Shown here: positions 12,349-25,335 of the stretch, piece after piece
Layout: each line of letters starts with the position of its first letter
Position numbering within the stretch: the first letter of the stretch is position 1
Source: Cacajao melanocephalus
Taxonomy: Eukaryota; Chordata; Mammalia; Primates; Pitheciidae
Assembly (NCBI GenBank): GCA_963573385.1
Contig: CAUYLG010039208.1
Span: 1 to 64,000 of the forward strand
Direction of reading: 5' to 3'
DNA length: 64,000 nucleotides
Notes under the pieces: model-generated
Databases searched by the model: none
Seen by the model: the letters and a program-made list of their open reading frames with translations, nothing else
Told to the model about the DNA's origin: nothing
Program-made: the position numbers and the translations under genes

Positions 12349-13507
12349 GGGGAGAAGGAAAGAAATAGAAGAGCAGCTGTGAGAGGAAGTCAGTGGGTTT
12401 GCGTGATCAACTGTTTGACTGATTGTAGCTCAGAGAAAAAGATAGAGTCTACTTTTTTCTCTACCCGTTGTAACCTAAAAACTCCATGCCACCAGGAGAC
12501 TATTGCACTAGTCTTCATCCTGGTTCCCTTCCTGCTCTTCACCCAACCCCCACCATTATTTACACTACCACCCCTCATTCTACCACCCTCCTCAGCACTA
12601 TTCAGCTCCTTTCAAGTACCTGATTCTCTCCCAATTCAGGACATCTGCACATTCTAGTGGAAAAAATAGGTAAGTATACAAATAAATGCAACTCAATATG
12701 CTAAGTACTACTGAATCACAGAAGTTACTAATGGTAGTATAATCAGTTCTGTTATAAATATGACATATGTGTTCCTGAAAAATTATCACACTATGTAGAA
12801 TTATACAATTTAAAAAACACAGGGCTAATGATATTTTGGAGTTCAACATTCAAAAAGTTTGTCATTGCCATATATTTAAAAATAAGAATCTAATGAAAAT
12901 GGTAATGTGTGTGTATGTGAATAGTTAAGAAATATGTAAATGATACAATAATGTGGGTATTTTTATTATAAAATCTGGTTTGCTTTTGGAAGTGGGTATT
13001 AAAAGGGTTGCAGCTTGTGAGTTATTAGGAAGTAGGAGGGCAATGAGCTGAAATAAGAGGAAAGGTTGTATTAGGTTCAGATAGATGTGTCTTATAAAAC
13101 ACCTAGTGAATGGAGATAGTTGGTGCATGTGTGGATTAGGGTAATTTTGTGTATCCCCACCTAGCTTGGACATAGCTAGTGCAATTTTCTGCATTCCCCT
13201 CATGTTTCTCATGAAGGAAATCATGCATTAGCAACCATACTTTTTTTTCTTTATATCAATTCCTTTAGAACAAATGTACATTTTCAAAACAAGCATTATA
13301 GCAGAACTGATAATAATTATGCCTTGAACAGTTGGCAAAAGCATCACAAAAGTGTTGAAGTAAACAGAGTCTTCTAACATGAAAAGCTATATATCAGCAG
13401 AAATGAGGAAAGGGAACCAGGCAAAGGAAACAACATGCATAAAGGAAACCAAGTATGAAAGAGAACATCATGTTTGACAAACTGCTAGCATGTTACTTTC
13501 CTATATT
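12349..13507. other. No recognised feature
   Basis: Contains a C-rich pyrimidine stretch (12525-12615) and some TG-rich sequence near 12905 but no element I can name. The open frames on both strands at 12379-12657 overlap as mirror images and look like chance. Confidence 0.5.
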
Positions 13508-13520
13508 AATACATCATATT

Positions 13521-13811
13521 GTTTGTTTTAAGACAGGGTCCAGCTCTGTCACCCCAGCTGGAGTGCAATGGCACAATCTTTACTCATTGCAACCTCTACC
13601 TCCCAGGTTCAAGCTATTCTGATGCCTCAGCCTTCTGAATGATTGAGATTACAGGCACATGCCACCATGCCCTGCTAATTTTCATATTTGAAGTAGAGAC
13701 AGGGTCTCACCATGTTGGCCAGGCTGGTCTCAAACTCCTAAACTCAAGTGATCCTCTCGCCTCAGCCTCCCAAAGCACTGGGATTATAGGCATGAACCAT
13801 TACACCCAGCC
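13521..13811 (-). mobile_element. Alu (old, J-like)
   Basis: Antisense Alu starting GTTTGTTTTAAGACAGGGTC and ending CCATTACACCCAGCC. An imperfect target duplication is visible: AATACATCATATTG before and ATTACATCATAATG after (13812-13825). Divergence points to an early subfamily. Confidence 0.92.
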
Positions 13812-13825
13812 ATTACATCATAATG

Positions 13826-15365
13826 TTTTTTAAAGTTTTTTCAAACATTATCCTCATCATAAATGTTATAATTCACATTTTTACATTTGATTTTTTTATT
13901 TCTCATTTCTCCCAATAATGGGGAAAATTGCCTTCATTTGATGTCTAAAATCTTCATTATATATATATGCTTTTATTTTTGTGTAATCTACCTAATAACA
14001 TGGCAACATTGTAAAAATATCAAATACTTTCATTCCAACTGAATTAGCTTTGCCTTGATGTTAAATATTACAAATACTCTTTCCACATTAAAAAATTAAC
14101 AACATGCACATACTTTGAAATGACAAAAATGACAACTTTATAATTCTAATCCAGGAGTAATCATGTTTTCATTTTCTGTGTTCCGAAATATTATAAACTT
14201 GATAGCTTAAATTAATGTTAATTAGAATTTTAAATTCAGCCAAATAAATATTGTTCCTTGAGGTTTAATTTAGCCTATTCTATTTCAAAGTACAAAATGT
14301 GTTCTTATGTTACATGGATTCATAAAATTTATTAACAATCGCTTATTAAATGCCTACCATATGCATAAAATGATCTTAGGGTCTATGATTCTATTTCATT
14401 TCATCTCACGTCTTATAATTTCCAGTGTTCCCTCTTTTGTTGAGTGTTGTATATCTATACTCAGAACACTCTTGATAGGAGCACATTGAATGGGAAAAAG
14501 TACCAGAGTGAAAACAGCACTATTATTTCACTCAACTGATTAGGTTAATTGATTTCTTGATAGACACAGGCCTTATTCCACATGGATGATCAAATTTATT
14601 ATAGTTTCTGATCCTTTGAGGACACTGAAATCTAAGTTTTATAGTAACTTACTCCTTTATATAGACAAGTATCTTGGTTAGCTGATTTACTTGAAATACA
14701 GAAAATTGTAGTAATGAAAAAATGTGTTGTATAATTGGCAAAATCATTGAACCAATTAAACTACTTAACAGTACATTGAATTTTTTAGGGCTCTATGGAG
14801 TATTCTACAGAAATTTCCTAAAAACTTCTTATTTTCTGCAAAACTTCTATAATTTTTTTTGTTTATTTATTCAATTTCTTACTACATATTGATGACATTT
14901 GTGTTACTGAAATTAAGATAGTTAAAGTAATAACTCTTATAATGCATGCTCTGTTAGGTAAATCCTTTGATTCTTATTTTCAGTTTTCATTATCCCATGT
15001 ACCTTTTTGCTCAGTTCATTTTTGGGCACTTTACAGATGAAAATAATATGATAAAGACAATATATTCATAACCAGTTAATTCTACTCTTTTTGGGATAAA
15101 GAAAAGAATTTAAATGGACAAATGAAAACTCAAAGTATTTCATTTATTGAATTCCTCCCCCAATTGCCATTGATGAACTAAGCTACTTCTCTATTCCTCA
15201 AAGTTTTTTTCTTTAACATCAGAACACATATTTGTACTACAAAACAATTATGAATAAGACTTGCCTTTCTGTGTTTTATAACATGTAATAATCATCAGCA
15301 TATAATTTATTTGGAAGAGGCCTTGGAATTCTATTATCTAGAATGTTAGGTGACATTGTTATGAT
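13826..15365. other. No recognised feature
   Basis: AT-rich stretch. Around 14330-14400 a weak antisense L2/MIR-like phrase (CTTATTAAATGCCTACCATATG) is the only hint of a repeat. Confidence 0.45.
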
Positions 15366-17200
15366 TTCAAAGTATACTACAACGTTATAGTAATCAAAAT
15401 GGCATGATGCTGGCATAAAAACAGATACACAGATCAAAGGAACAAAATAGAAATGCCAGAAAAAAAAAAAAAAACGCAGATATGTGGTCAGTTAAAGTGT
15501 GCCAAGAACACACAGTGGGGAAGGGATAATCTCTTCAATAAGTGTTGCTGGGGAAACTGGACATCTTAATGCAGCAGCAGAAAAAAAACTTGATCGTTTT
15601 CTTACCCCATATACAAAAATCAACTCAAAATTGATTAAAGATTTAAACATAAGACCTGAAACTGTAAAACTACTAGGAAAAAAATGGGGGAAAAGCTTTT
15701 TTTACATTAATCTGGCAATGATTTCTTTGCTGTAACCCCAAAAGCACAGGCAAGAAGACCAAAAGTAGAAAAATAGGCTTGCATAGAACCAGGAAGCTTC
15801 TGCACAGCAAAGGAGACAATAATGGAGTGAAGAGGCAACCTATGAAATAGGATAAAATATTTGCAAACAAAACATATGAAAATGGGTTAATATTTAAAAT
15901 ACATAGGAAACTCAAACACCCTAATAGCACACAACAAATAATCTGATAAAGAAATGGACAAAGGGCTGTGAAAAGACATTTCTTAAGAGAAGATTTACAA
16001 AGGGCCAGCAGGTATATGAAAAAAATTCTTAACATCGCTAATTATCAGGGAAATGCAAATAAAAACTGTAATGAGATATTAACTCATACCCTATTAGACT
16101 GACTCATACACATTAGAATGACTATTATAAAAAAGACAAAAGATAGCAAGTGTCACCAAGTGTGGAGAAAAAGCCCTTTTACACTGGTGATGTGAATATA
16201 AATTGGTACAGCCATGATGGAACAGTATTGAGGTTCCTCAAAATTAAATCTAGAGCTGTTATATTATCCAGCAATTACACTACTGATTGTATGTTGAAAG
16301 GAGGAAGCAGTATCATCGCTCCTATGTTCATTGTAGCATTATTCACAATAAACAAGATATGAAATCAACCTAAGTTTCCGTCAGCTAATGAATGGATAAA
16401 GAAAATATGGCATATATAAATACAGAGGAATCTTAGCTTTAAAAAGTGGAGGAAATCCTGTCATTTATAACCATATGGATGTATTTAGAGGACATGATGC
16501 TAAATTAAATAAGCCAGGCACAGAAAGACAAATACTACATGATCTCATTTAGATGTGGAATCTAAAAAAGTCAAATTCAGAAAAGCAGATAATAGAATGG
16601 TAGTTGGCAAGGACTGAGGAGTGGGAGAAATGGGAAGATGATGCACAGAGTATAAAGTTGCAGTTTTGCAGGATGAATAAGTTTGGGATACCTAATGTAC
16701 AGAACCGTGGCTATAGTTAGTGCTGGGAAAGTAGACCTTAAATAGTCTCATCACACAAAAAGGTGAGGGATGGCCAGGTTCGGTGGCTCATGCCTGTAAT
16801 CTCAGCACAAAGTCAGCAGTTTGAGACCAGACTGACCAACATAGTGAAAACCCCATCTCTATTAAAAATACAAAAATTAGGTGGGCATTGTGGCACGCAC
16901 CTGTAATCCCAGCTACTCAGGAGGCTGAGGCAGGAGAATTGCTAGAACCCAGAAGGCAGAGGTTGCAGTGAGCCAAGATCACAACACTGCATTCCAGCCT
17001 GGGTGTCAAAGCAGTGTGACTCCATCTCAAAAAAAAAAAAAAAAATGGTGATGAACATGTTAAATGCCTTGATTATAGTAATTCTTTTTTAATTTATATT
17101 TATATCAAAACATCACATACAAGTATAAATTGTAAATATATACAATTTTTATTTGTTAATTATACTTCACTAAAGAGAAAAATTTAAAAATAGAAAAGAT
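15366..17200 (+). mobile_element. Old L1, ORF2 C-terminal part and 3' UTR, split by an Alu
   Basis: Plus-strand L1: TACTACAACGTTATAGTAATC (ORF2), then the frame at 15499-15735 with [18 protein letters not shown] sequence ([20 protein letters not shown]), AAATGCAAATAAAAACTGTAA, TTAGAATGACTATTATAAAA, the terminal GGCATATATAAATACAGAGGA, and a L1MA-type 3' end (ATACAATTTTTATTTGTTAA). The Alu at 16772-17045 interrupts the 3' UTR. A young L1 then entered its tail at 17201-17216. It is broken by frameshifts and stops. Confidence 0.92.
16772..17045 (+). mobile_element. Alu inside L1 3' UTR, left monomer shortened
   Basis: GGCCAGGTTCGGTGGCTCATGCC to A17 (17029-17045). About 40 bases normally between CAGCACTTTGGG and GAGTTCGAGACC are missing near 16806-16812. 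Short flanking similarity (GGTGAGGGA / GGTGATGAA) may be a worn target duplication. Confidence 0.95.
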
Positions 17201-17216
17201 TTAAAAAGAAATTTCT

Positions 17217-20200
17217 TTATTTAAAATTATTATACTTTAAGCTCTGGGGTACATGTGCAGACTGTGCAGGTTTGTTACATAGGTATATGCATGCCATGGT
17301 GGTTTGCTGCATCCATCAACCCGTCATCTACATTAGGTATTTCTCCTAATGCTAACCCTCCCCAATACGCCCACCCTCTGCTATCCCTCCCCTAGTCCCC
17401 CAATCCCCCAATAGGCCCCAGTGTGTGATGTTCCCCTCCCTATGTCCATGTGTTCTCATTGTTCAACACCCACTTATGAGTGAGAACATGTAGTGTTTGG
17501 TTTCTGTTCTTGCGTCAGTTTGCTGAGAATGATGGTTTCCATCTTCATCCCTGTCCCTGCAAAGGACATGAACTTATCGTTTTTTATGGCTGCATAGTAT
17601 TCCATGGTGTATATGTGCCACATTTTCTTTATCCAGTCTATCATTGATGGGCATTTGGGTCAGTCCCAAGTCTTTGCTATTATAAATAGTGATGCAATAA
17701 ACATATGTCTGCATGTGTCTTTATAATACAGTGTTTTATAATCCTTGGGGTATATACCCAGTAATGGGATTGCTGGGTCAAATGGTATTTCTAGCCCTAG
17801 ATCCTTGAGGAATCGTCATGCTGTCTTCCACAATGGTTGAACTAATTTACACTCCCACCAACAGTGTAAAAGCGTTCCTATTTCTCCACATCCTCTCCAG
17901 CATCTGTTGTTTCTTGATTTTTTAATGATCGCCATTCTAACTGGCATGAGATGGTATCTCAATGTGGTTTTGATTTGCACTTCTCTAATGACCAGTGATG
18001 ACGAGCTTTTTTTCATATGTTAGTTGGCTGCATAATGTCTTCTTTTGAGAAGTGTCTGTTCATATCCTTTTTCCTCTTTTTCATGGTGTTGTTTGTGTTT
18101 TTCTTGTAAATTTGTTTAAGTTCTTTGTAGATTCTGGATATTAGCCATTTGTCAGATGAGTAGATTGCAAAGATTTTTTTCCCATTCTGTTGGTTGCTGG
18201 TTCACTCTAATCATAGTTTCTTTTTGCTGTGTAGAAGCTCTTAATTTTAATTAGATCCCATTTGTCTATTTTGGCTTTTGTTGCTATTGCTTTTGGTGTT
18301 TTAGTCATGAAGTACTTGCCCATGCTTATGTACTGAATGGTTTTGCCTAGGTTTTCTTCTAGGTTTTTTATGGTGTTAGGCCTTATGTTTAAATCTTTAA
18401 TCCATCTGGAGTTCTAATTTTTTTATAAGGTGTAAGGAAGGGATCCAGTTTCAGTTTTCTGCTTATGGCTAGCCAGTTTTCCACGTATGGCTAGCCAGTT
18501 TTCCCAACATTTATTAAATAGGGAATCCTTTCCCCATTGCTTGTTTTTGTCTGGTTTGTCAAAGAGCAGATGGTTGTAAATGTGTGACGTTACTTCTGAG
18601 GCCTCTGTTCTGTTCCATTGGTCTATATCTCTGTTTTGGTACCAGTACCATGCTATTTTGATTACTGTAGCCTTGTAGTATAGTTTGAAGTCAGGTATCA
18701 TGATGCCTCCAGCTTTGTGGGGTTTTTTTGCTTAGGATTGTCTTGGCTATATGGGCTCTCTTTTGGTTCCATATGAAGTTTAAGGTAGGTTTTTCCAATT
18801 CTGTGAAAAAAGTCAGTTGTACCTTGATGGGGATAGCATTGAATCTGTAAATTACTTTGGGCAGTATGGCCATTTTCATGATATTGATTCTTCCTAACCA
18901 TGAGCATGGAAAGTTTTTCCATCTGTTTGAGTCCTCTCTTATATCCATAAGCAGTGGTTTATAGTTCTCTATGAAGAGGTCCTTCATATCCCTTGTAATA
19001 TAATAGGTATTATATTTGCTTTGTAGCAATTGTGAATGGGAATTCACTCATGATTTGGCTCTCTTTTAGTCTGTTATTGGTGTATAGGAATGCTTTTGAT
19101 TTTTGCACGTTGATTTTGTATCCTGAAATTTTGCTGAAGTTGCTTGTCAGCTTAAGGAGATTTGGGGCTGAGATGATGAGGTCTTCCAAATGTACAATCA
19201 AGTCATCTGCAAATAGAGACAATTTGAATTATTCTTTTCCTAATTGAATACCCTTTATTTCTTTTTTTTTTTTTTTTTTTTGCCTGATTGTCCCGGCCAG
19301 AACTTCTAATACCATGTTGAATAGGAGTGGTGGAGGAGGGCATCCTTGTCTTGTTCCAGTTTTCAAAGGGAATGCTTCCCATTTTTGCCTGTTCAGTATG
19401 ATATTGGCTGTGGGTTTGTCATAAATAGCTTTCATTATTTTGAAATACATTCCACTGATACCTAGTTTATTGAGAGTTCTTAGCATAAAGGGCTGTTGAA
19501 TTTTTTCAAAGGCCTTCTCTGCATCTATTCAGATAATCGTGTGGTTTGTCTTTGGTTCTCTTTATGTGATGGATTACATTTGTAGATTTGCATATGTTGA
19601 ACCAGCCTTGCATCCCAGGGATGAAGCTGACTTGATCATGATGGATAAGCTTTTTGATAGGCTGTTGGATTTAATATGCCAGTATTTTATTGAGGATTTT
19701 CACATGTTCATTACAGATGTTGGCCTGAAATTTTCTTTTTTAGTTGTGACTCTGCCAAGTTTTGGTTTCGGGATGATGCTGGTCTCATAAAATGAGTTAG
19801 GGAGGATTCCCTGTTTTTGTATTGTTTCAAATAGTTTCAGAAGGATGGTATCAGCTCTTCTTTGTACCTCTGGTAGAATTCGGCTGTGAACCCATCTTAT
19901 CCTGGACTTTTTTTGGTTGGTAGGCTATTAATTGTTGCCTCGACTTCTGACATTGTTATTGGTCGATTCAGGGATTCAACTTCTTCCTGGTTTAGTCCTA
20001 GGAGGGTGTAAGTGTCCAGGAATGTATCCATTTATTTTAGATTTACTGGTTTATGTACATAGAGGTGTTTGTAGTTATCTCTGATAGTAGTTTGCATTTT
20101 TGTGGAATTAGTGGTAATATCCCCTTTATCAGTTTTTATTACATCTATTTGATTATTCTCTCTTTTCTTTTTTATTAGTCTGGCTAGCAGTCTATCTATT

Positions 20201-20783
20201 TTGTTGACCTTTTCGAAAAACCAGCTCCTGGAGTTACTGATTTTTTGAAAGGGGTTTTTGTATGTCTATTTCCTTCAGTTCTGCTCTGATCATAGTTATT
20301 TCTTGTCATCTGCTAGCTTTTGAATTTGTTTGATCTTGCTCCTCTAGTTCTTTTAATTGTAACATTAGAGTGTCTGTTTTAGATCTTTCATCACTTCTCA
20401 TATGGGCATTTAATGGTATAAATTTCCCTCTAGACACTGCTTTAAATGTGTCCCAGAGATTCTGGTAGGTTGTGTCTTTGTTCTCATTGGTTTTAAAGAA
20501 CATCTTTATTTCTGCTTTCATTTCATTGTTTATCCAGTAGTCATTCAGGAGCAGGTTGTTCAGTTTCCATGTAGTTGTGCATTTTTGCACTTGCTGAGGA
20601 GTGATTTACTTCCAATTATGTGGTCAATATTAGAGTAAGTGCAATGTGGTGCTGAGAAGAATGTATATTCTGTGGTTTTGGGGTGTAGAGTTCTGTAGAT
20701 GTCTGTTAGGTTTGCTTGGTCCAGATCTGTTTTCAAGTCCTGGATATCCTTTTTAATTTTCTGCCTCATTGATCTGTCTAATA
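17217..20783 (-). mobile_element. L1PA-like element, 5' truncated, with TSD
   Basis: A 3.57 kb minus-strand L1 begins (3' end) with the usual antisense 3' UTR (CTTTAAGCTCTGGGGTACAT, TTTGTTACATAGGTAT) and runs back to the end of the endonuclease domain. Minus frames show YTFFSAPHCTYSNIDHIIGS (endonuclease, 20769-20560), [20 protein letters not shown] and [18 protein letters not shown] (reverse transcriptase) and [15 protein letters not shown] (C-terminal Cys/His segment). Target duplications TTAAAAAGAAATTTCT (17201-17216) and TTAAAAGAAATTTCT (20784-20798) frame it. Multiple frameshifts and a 20-base A run (19262-19281 as T) break ORF2. Confidence 0.95.
18464..18504. repeat. 19-base tandem duplication inside L1
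   Basis: TATGGCTAGCCAGTTTTCC is present at 18464-18482 and 18486-18504, a period of 22. It is a local slip within the L1 ORF2 copy. Confidence 0.9.
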
Positions 20784-20798
20784 TTAAAAGAAATTTCT

Positions 20799-21879
20799 AA
20801 TGTAAAAGAACTATTTTTTTAATAAAATATGTCTCACGTTTACATAACAGAAGTAGAAATCAGTCTTTAAGTCTTACAGGCAAATATTAAATATTTTAAA
20901 TAAATTCAGAAAATTGACGAGAAGAAAGTAGATGATAAATTCTAAAGCTGGATTATGAGGACCAGAATTTGGAGACATTGGCAATATCATCTATTCACAT
21001 TTTTAATAAATTTATCAGTAAAGCAAAGTTATAGAAATGTAACTGTATAGGTGGAAAATTACATGACTACTTTCAAATGGTGTAATTGCTTTATTTTTTT
21101 TATCTTTGTAAGACTTATTTTTGAGGTTGAAAGAAAAAGAAATCTAGCATCTCTGAGCATTTTACAGTAATAACATTTTCCAGGCAAGTCAAAGCACTGT
21201 TTGGAGAATTTCCACATTGCTGGCATTTATTAAACCTAAAATTTGAAATTACTTTCTTCTGTTTTATTAGACTACAGACATTTTGTATTGTTTGTCAGGA
21301 TAACTTTATATGGGATCTACAAATGATAAATGGGCTTGTTATGAACTACTACTGAAGAAAAGCCAAAGGGACTTTGGTTTCTGTCATACATAAAATATGG
21401 CATTCTAGATTGTGAGGAAGGTTATCGTTGTCCACAGATCTCTCTTGAGATAGAATCCAGGGCATTCTGGCCATCTCTGGCTACCTGCAAGTATAGATTA
21501 TATTTCAGTTCTCAAAATCTCTTTGCTGGAAGAAAATCTGTGCATTTTAATAATAGTTTATTTTCATCATTAAGTAGTTGAAATGATAGTGAATTGAGAA
21601 AGGTTCAAAAACAAAGAGTAAGACTTCCAAATCACTGATTATACTCCTAAGGAGCTAAGCACAACCCCATTTAATTCAAGAAAGATCAAAGGAGCACCTC
21701 CTAAATTACACACGCTAGTCTTTCTTCCTCCCCTCCTATCTTATATAGAAGTGGTGAGGCCTGTAGCAGATGGATTCCTGGGGTGCTAGAAGAGCGATAT
21801 ATGAGAGTGAGTCTTAACTGTCCTGGAGGGAAGTCAGGAAAAAGATATTAAAGGTAGATAGAAAGCATATGCAAAAGGA
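20799..21879. other. No recognised feature
   Basis: The first bases up to ~20815 continue the old flank after the L1PA target copy. The rest is AT-rich and unassigned, with no coding frame of interest. Confidence 0.5.
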
Positions 21880-22690
21880 GTGATACTAAAATCACTGGAG
21901 CGAGAAAATACAGTCCAAGCTTTCTCATGTGCATAGATACAAAAATCCTAAACAAGAGCAAAATATTAGCAAATTAAAAGCAGTATTCATAAGAAGTGTA
22001 AAACATCATGATCGCATTGGATTTATTCTAGCAATGCAGATATGGTAAAACATTTAAAATTAAACCAAAATATTTTACAACAAATGAGAAAAAATTACAT
22101 GTCAGTAGGTATATTTGGACCAAATTTAATATCCAATCATGATTTAACAACAACAACAAAAAACTTTGAAAAATTAGAAGAGAATGTCTTTAATGTAATA
22201 AGTTTCTGAAAATAGAAATACATGCACATGAGTAAAATCATGCTTAGCAATGAATTATTGAAACTTTATGCCTTGAAATAAAGAGTGAGAAAAAGATCCA
22301 CATTCTCAACACTTATATTTAGTATTACACTGAATGTCATAGCCACTGAAGACAGAAATAAAAACCATCCCTATTTATAGATAACTTGATTGAAATATAT
22401 AGAAAATCAAAAACAATATGAACTGCTCAATTAGAATTAGTTACGCAATTCTAGAAGGTCAATATACAAAGTCATTTTTTGTTCTATGGACCAGCAATAG
22501 CAATAAAACATAGAATATGAAATTTTAAAGGGATATCACTTAAAATAGCTTTAACAATTATAATGTTTCAGCATAAATCTCAATGGAATATCACTACCCT
22601 GAAACCTGCAAAACCTATTCATGGATTTGAAGACCTAAAATATAACTTCTCACAAATTAATCTATAGATTTGATAAAATATCCATTCCAA
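21880..22690 (+). mobile_element. Old L1 ORF2 fragment
   Basis: Plus-strand L1 reverse transcriptase region, heavily worn: ATCCTAAACAAGAGCAAAAT, GATCGCATTGGATTTATTC, ATAACTTGATTGAAATATAT, AAGGTCAATATACAAAGTC. Stops and indels are everywhere. A 122-base piece of it (22426-22547) is copied into the LTR at 23334-23455. Confidence 0.85.
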
Positions 22691-22839
22691 CATATTTCTG
22701 GTATTTCTCCTTCTGCTGCAGAAACTGAAAAGCTAAAAATGCAAAGTGGGTAGCATCTATTTTGCCTGTATATGTTGTAAAGGTACAGCATAGTTCAGGA
22801 TCTGGCTATTTTTCCAAATACTTGAGTCTTGTTTGTTGT

Positions 22840-23182
22840 AGTGGTAATAGTGATGGCAGATTATCTGGATGGGTCAGTGTAATCATAAGAATCCTTCTAC
22901 TAGAGAGGAAGAATAATCAAAGTAAGAAAAAGGAGATATGATGATGGATTCAGGGGGTGGAGTCACTAATATGAAGGAAGAGGCCATTAGCCAAGGATAG
23001 TAGGTAGCCTCTAGAAGTTAGAAAAGGCAAGCAAAAATTATCTCCTGAAATCTTAAATAACATACCCTACCCAACACCTTGTTTTAAATGTCTAACTTCT
23101 AAGGTCATCAGACTAAATTTGTGTTGTTTTATATTGTTAAATTTGCGATAATTTGTTGCAGCAACAATAGAAAACTAATACA
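22840..23182 (+). mobile_element. MLT1-like MaLR LTR
   Basis: Sense-strand landmarks: TTATCTGGATGGGTCAGTGT, AATCATAAGAATCCTTCTA, GCCATTAGCCAAGGATAGT, GGTAGCCTCTAGAAGTTAGA, AAATTTGTGTTGTTTTATAT, AATTTGTTGCAGCAACAATA and the terminal AAAACTAATACA. Orientation is opposite to the LTR that follows. Confidence 0.75.
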
Positions 23183-23252
23183 TTCATTCAATTCATAAAT
23201 ATTCATAGAGAAATTAGTATATCTCGGACACTGGCTGGTTGTTGGGGAAAAA

Positions 23253-23752
23253 TGTATTAGCCCATTGTCACCCTGTTAAAAAGAAGTGCCTGAGACTGGG
23301 CAATTTATAAAGGAAAGAGGTTTATAGTGAAACCTCAATTAGAATTAGTTAAGCAATTCCAGAAGGTCAATATACAAAGTCATTTTTTGTTCTATGTACC
23401 AGCAATAGCAATAAAACATAGAATATGAAATTTTAAAGGGATATCACTTAAAATATAGCCAGTTTCACATGGCTGGGGAGGCATCACAAACTTACAATTA
23501 TGGCAGAAGGGGAAGTAAACACATCCATATTCAGATGATGGCAAGAAGGAGATATGTCAAGCAAAAAGGGAAAAACCCCTTGTAAAACCATCAAATCTCA
23601 TAAGAACTCACTCACTATCACAAGAACAGCATGGAGGTAACTGTTCCAATGATTCAATTACCTTCCACTGGGTCCCTCCCACAACACATGGAGATTATGG
23701 GAAAAACAACTGAAGATGAGATTTGGGTGGGGATACAGCCAAACCATATTGA
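23253..23752 (-). mobile_element. MaLR LTR (MST/THE1 type) carrying a foreign 122-base piece
   Basis: Antisense LTR: TGTATTAGCCCATTGTCACC, GAGACTGGGCAATTTATAAA, then a break at ~23334. It resumes at ~23460 (TTTCACATGGCTGGGGAGGC), continues AAAACCATCAAATCTCATAA and CCAATGATTCAATTACCTTC, and ends AGCCAAACCATATTGA. The break holds a copy of the neighbouring L1 sequence in place of about ten LTR bases. Confidence 0.85.
23334..23455 (+). repeat. 122-base duplicate of L1 segment 22426-22547
   Basis: Bases 23334-23455 match 22426-22547 with three differences and no gaps (constant offset 908, same orientation). The copy begins CTCAATTAGAATTAGTTA and ends ATCACTTAAAATA. It lies inside the MaLR LTR, whose own sequence continues on both sides. 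Confidence 0.95.
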
Positions 23753-23754
23753 TA

Positions 23755-24985
23755 TAATAGCAAATGAAAACTTGAAGAGGAGAGAATATTTTCAGATTCA
23801 TTTTATGAGGACAGCATTACTCTGACACCAAAGCCTGACAAGGGTATTACAAGAAAAACAATTACACGCTGGTATTTCTGATGAACATAGATGTAAAAAT
23901 TCTCAACAAAATAGAAACAAATCAAATTCAACAGCATTTTAAAAGAATAATTGATCATGATCAAGTGGAATTTATTCCTGGGATATTACATAGTGATTTA
24001 TGTAAACCAATAAATGTGATTCACCATATTAACATGATGAAGGAGAAAAACCATATGATCATCTCAAAGATAAAGAAAAATACATTTTACAAAATGTAAC
24101 ATTCCTTTGTGATTACAAAAAAAGCTCTCAACAAATTAGGTATAAAAATAATGTACCTCAACACAATAAAGGCCATATATGAGGAAACTACAGCTAACAT
24201 TTAACCAATGGTGGAAAGTTGAAACCTTTTTTCTATGATCAGGAACAAGATTGCCACTCTCTCCACTTCTGTGCAACCTAATACTGGAAGTCCTAGCCAA
24301 AGCAATTGGGTAAGACAAAGAAATAAAAGGCATCCAAATTGGAAAGGAAAGAGTTGAATTTTCTCTGTTTGCAGATGACAGGATCTTATATAGAAAAATC
24401 CAAAAGACTTCACCAAAAGTCTGATTCATATCAGTCCATTAGAACTGATAAATACAACAAAGTTGTCGGATACAAAATCAACACGCCCAGATCTGTAGTG
24501 TTGCTGTTCACTAAGAACAAACTATTGGAAAAAAAAAAAAAGATTAAGAAAACAATCCCATTTACAATAGCATCATAAAAAATATATGTAGGAGTACATT
24601 TAAGCAAGGAGGTGAAACACATGTATACTGAGAACTATAAAACACTGATGAAAGAAACTGAAGAAGACATAAATAAATAGAAAAATACCTGTGTTCATAG
24701 ATTAAAGAACTAATATTGTTAAAATGACTGCACTATTCAAAGCAATCTGTAGATTCAATAAAATACTCTTCATAATTCTAATGATATTCTTCATGGAAAT
24801 AGAAAAAGCAATCCTAAAATGTGTTTGGAACCACAAAAGACTTTGAATAGCCACAGCAATCTTGAACAAAAGAACACAACTGGAAGCATCATACTGCATA
24901 ACTTTAAAATATATTACAAAGCTGTAGTAATCAAAGTGGCATGGTACTTGCATAAAAACAGACATATTTGCCAATGAATTACTGT
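23755..24985 (+). mobile_element. Old L1 ORF2 fragment (reverse transcriptase)
   Basis: Plus-strand L1: TTATGAGGACAGCATTACTCTGACACC, then the frame at 23881-24099 ([28 protein letters not shown]) and 24339-24578 (VVGYKINTPRS). It covers ORF2 sequence also present in 21880-22690, so it is a separate insertion. It ends near a CATAAAAACAGACATATTTG stretch with no 3' UTR. Confidence 0.88.
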
Positions 24986-25085
24986 TTCATGTTATGTTCT
25001 AATCTATCCAGAAATACAAGAATAGACTGTTTTTTGTATATGCTGGATTTGATATTTATTTTGAACATCTATGTGGGTATATCCA

Positions 25086-25335
25086 GTAATAATAGCTAAC
25101 ACTGTACTTGTCATTCTTCTAAGCAGTTTTTATATATTAACTCATTTAATTCTTATAACAATCCAGTAAATAAATATATAATAGGTGAGGAAACATTTAC
25201 AGATGAGGAAACTGTGGTATGAAAATGTGAAGTAACTTGACCAAGATCACACAGCTGATAAATGGCAAAACTGGGATTCAAATGAAACAAGGCAGTGTAG
25301 CTCAAGAACCAAAGGTCTTAAGCCATCACACTTGT
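25086..25335 (-). repeat. MIR
   Basis: Near-complete antisense MIR: AATAATAGCTAACACTGTAC, TATATTAACTCATTTAATTC, TTTACAGATGAGGAAACTGT, GTAACTTGACCAAGATCACA, AACTGGGATTCAAATG. One of the best preserved ancient SINEs in the window. Confidence 0.9.

Noticed and set aside
15673..16035. 120-codon leucine-rich minus frame
   Set aside because: Antisense of an old L1 ORF2 segment.
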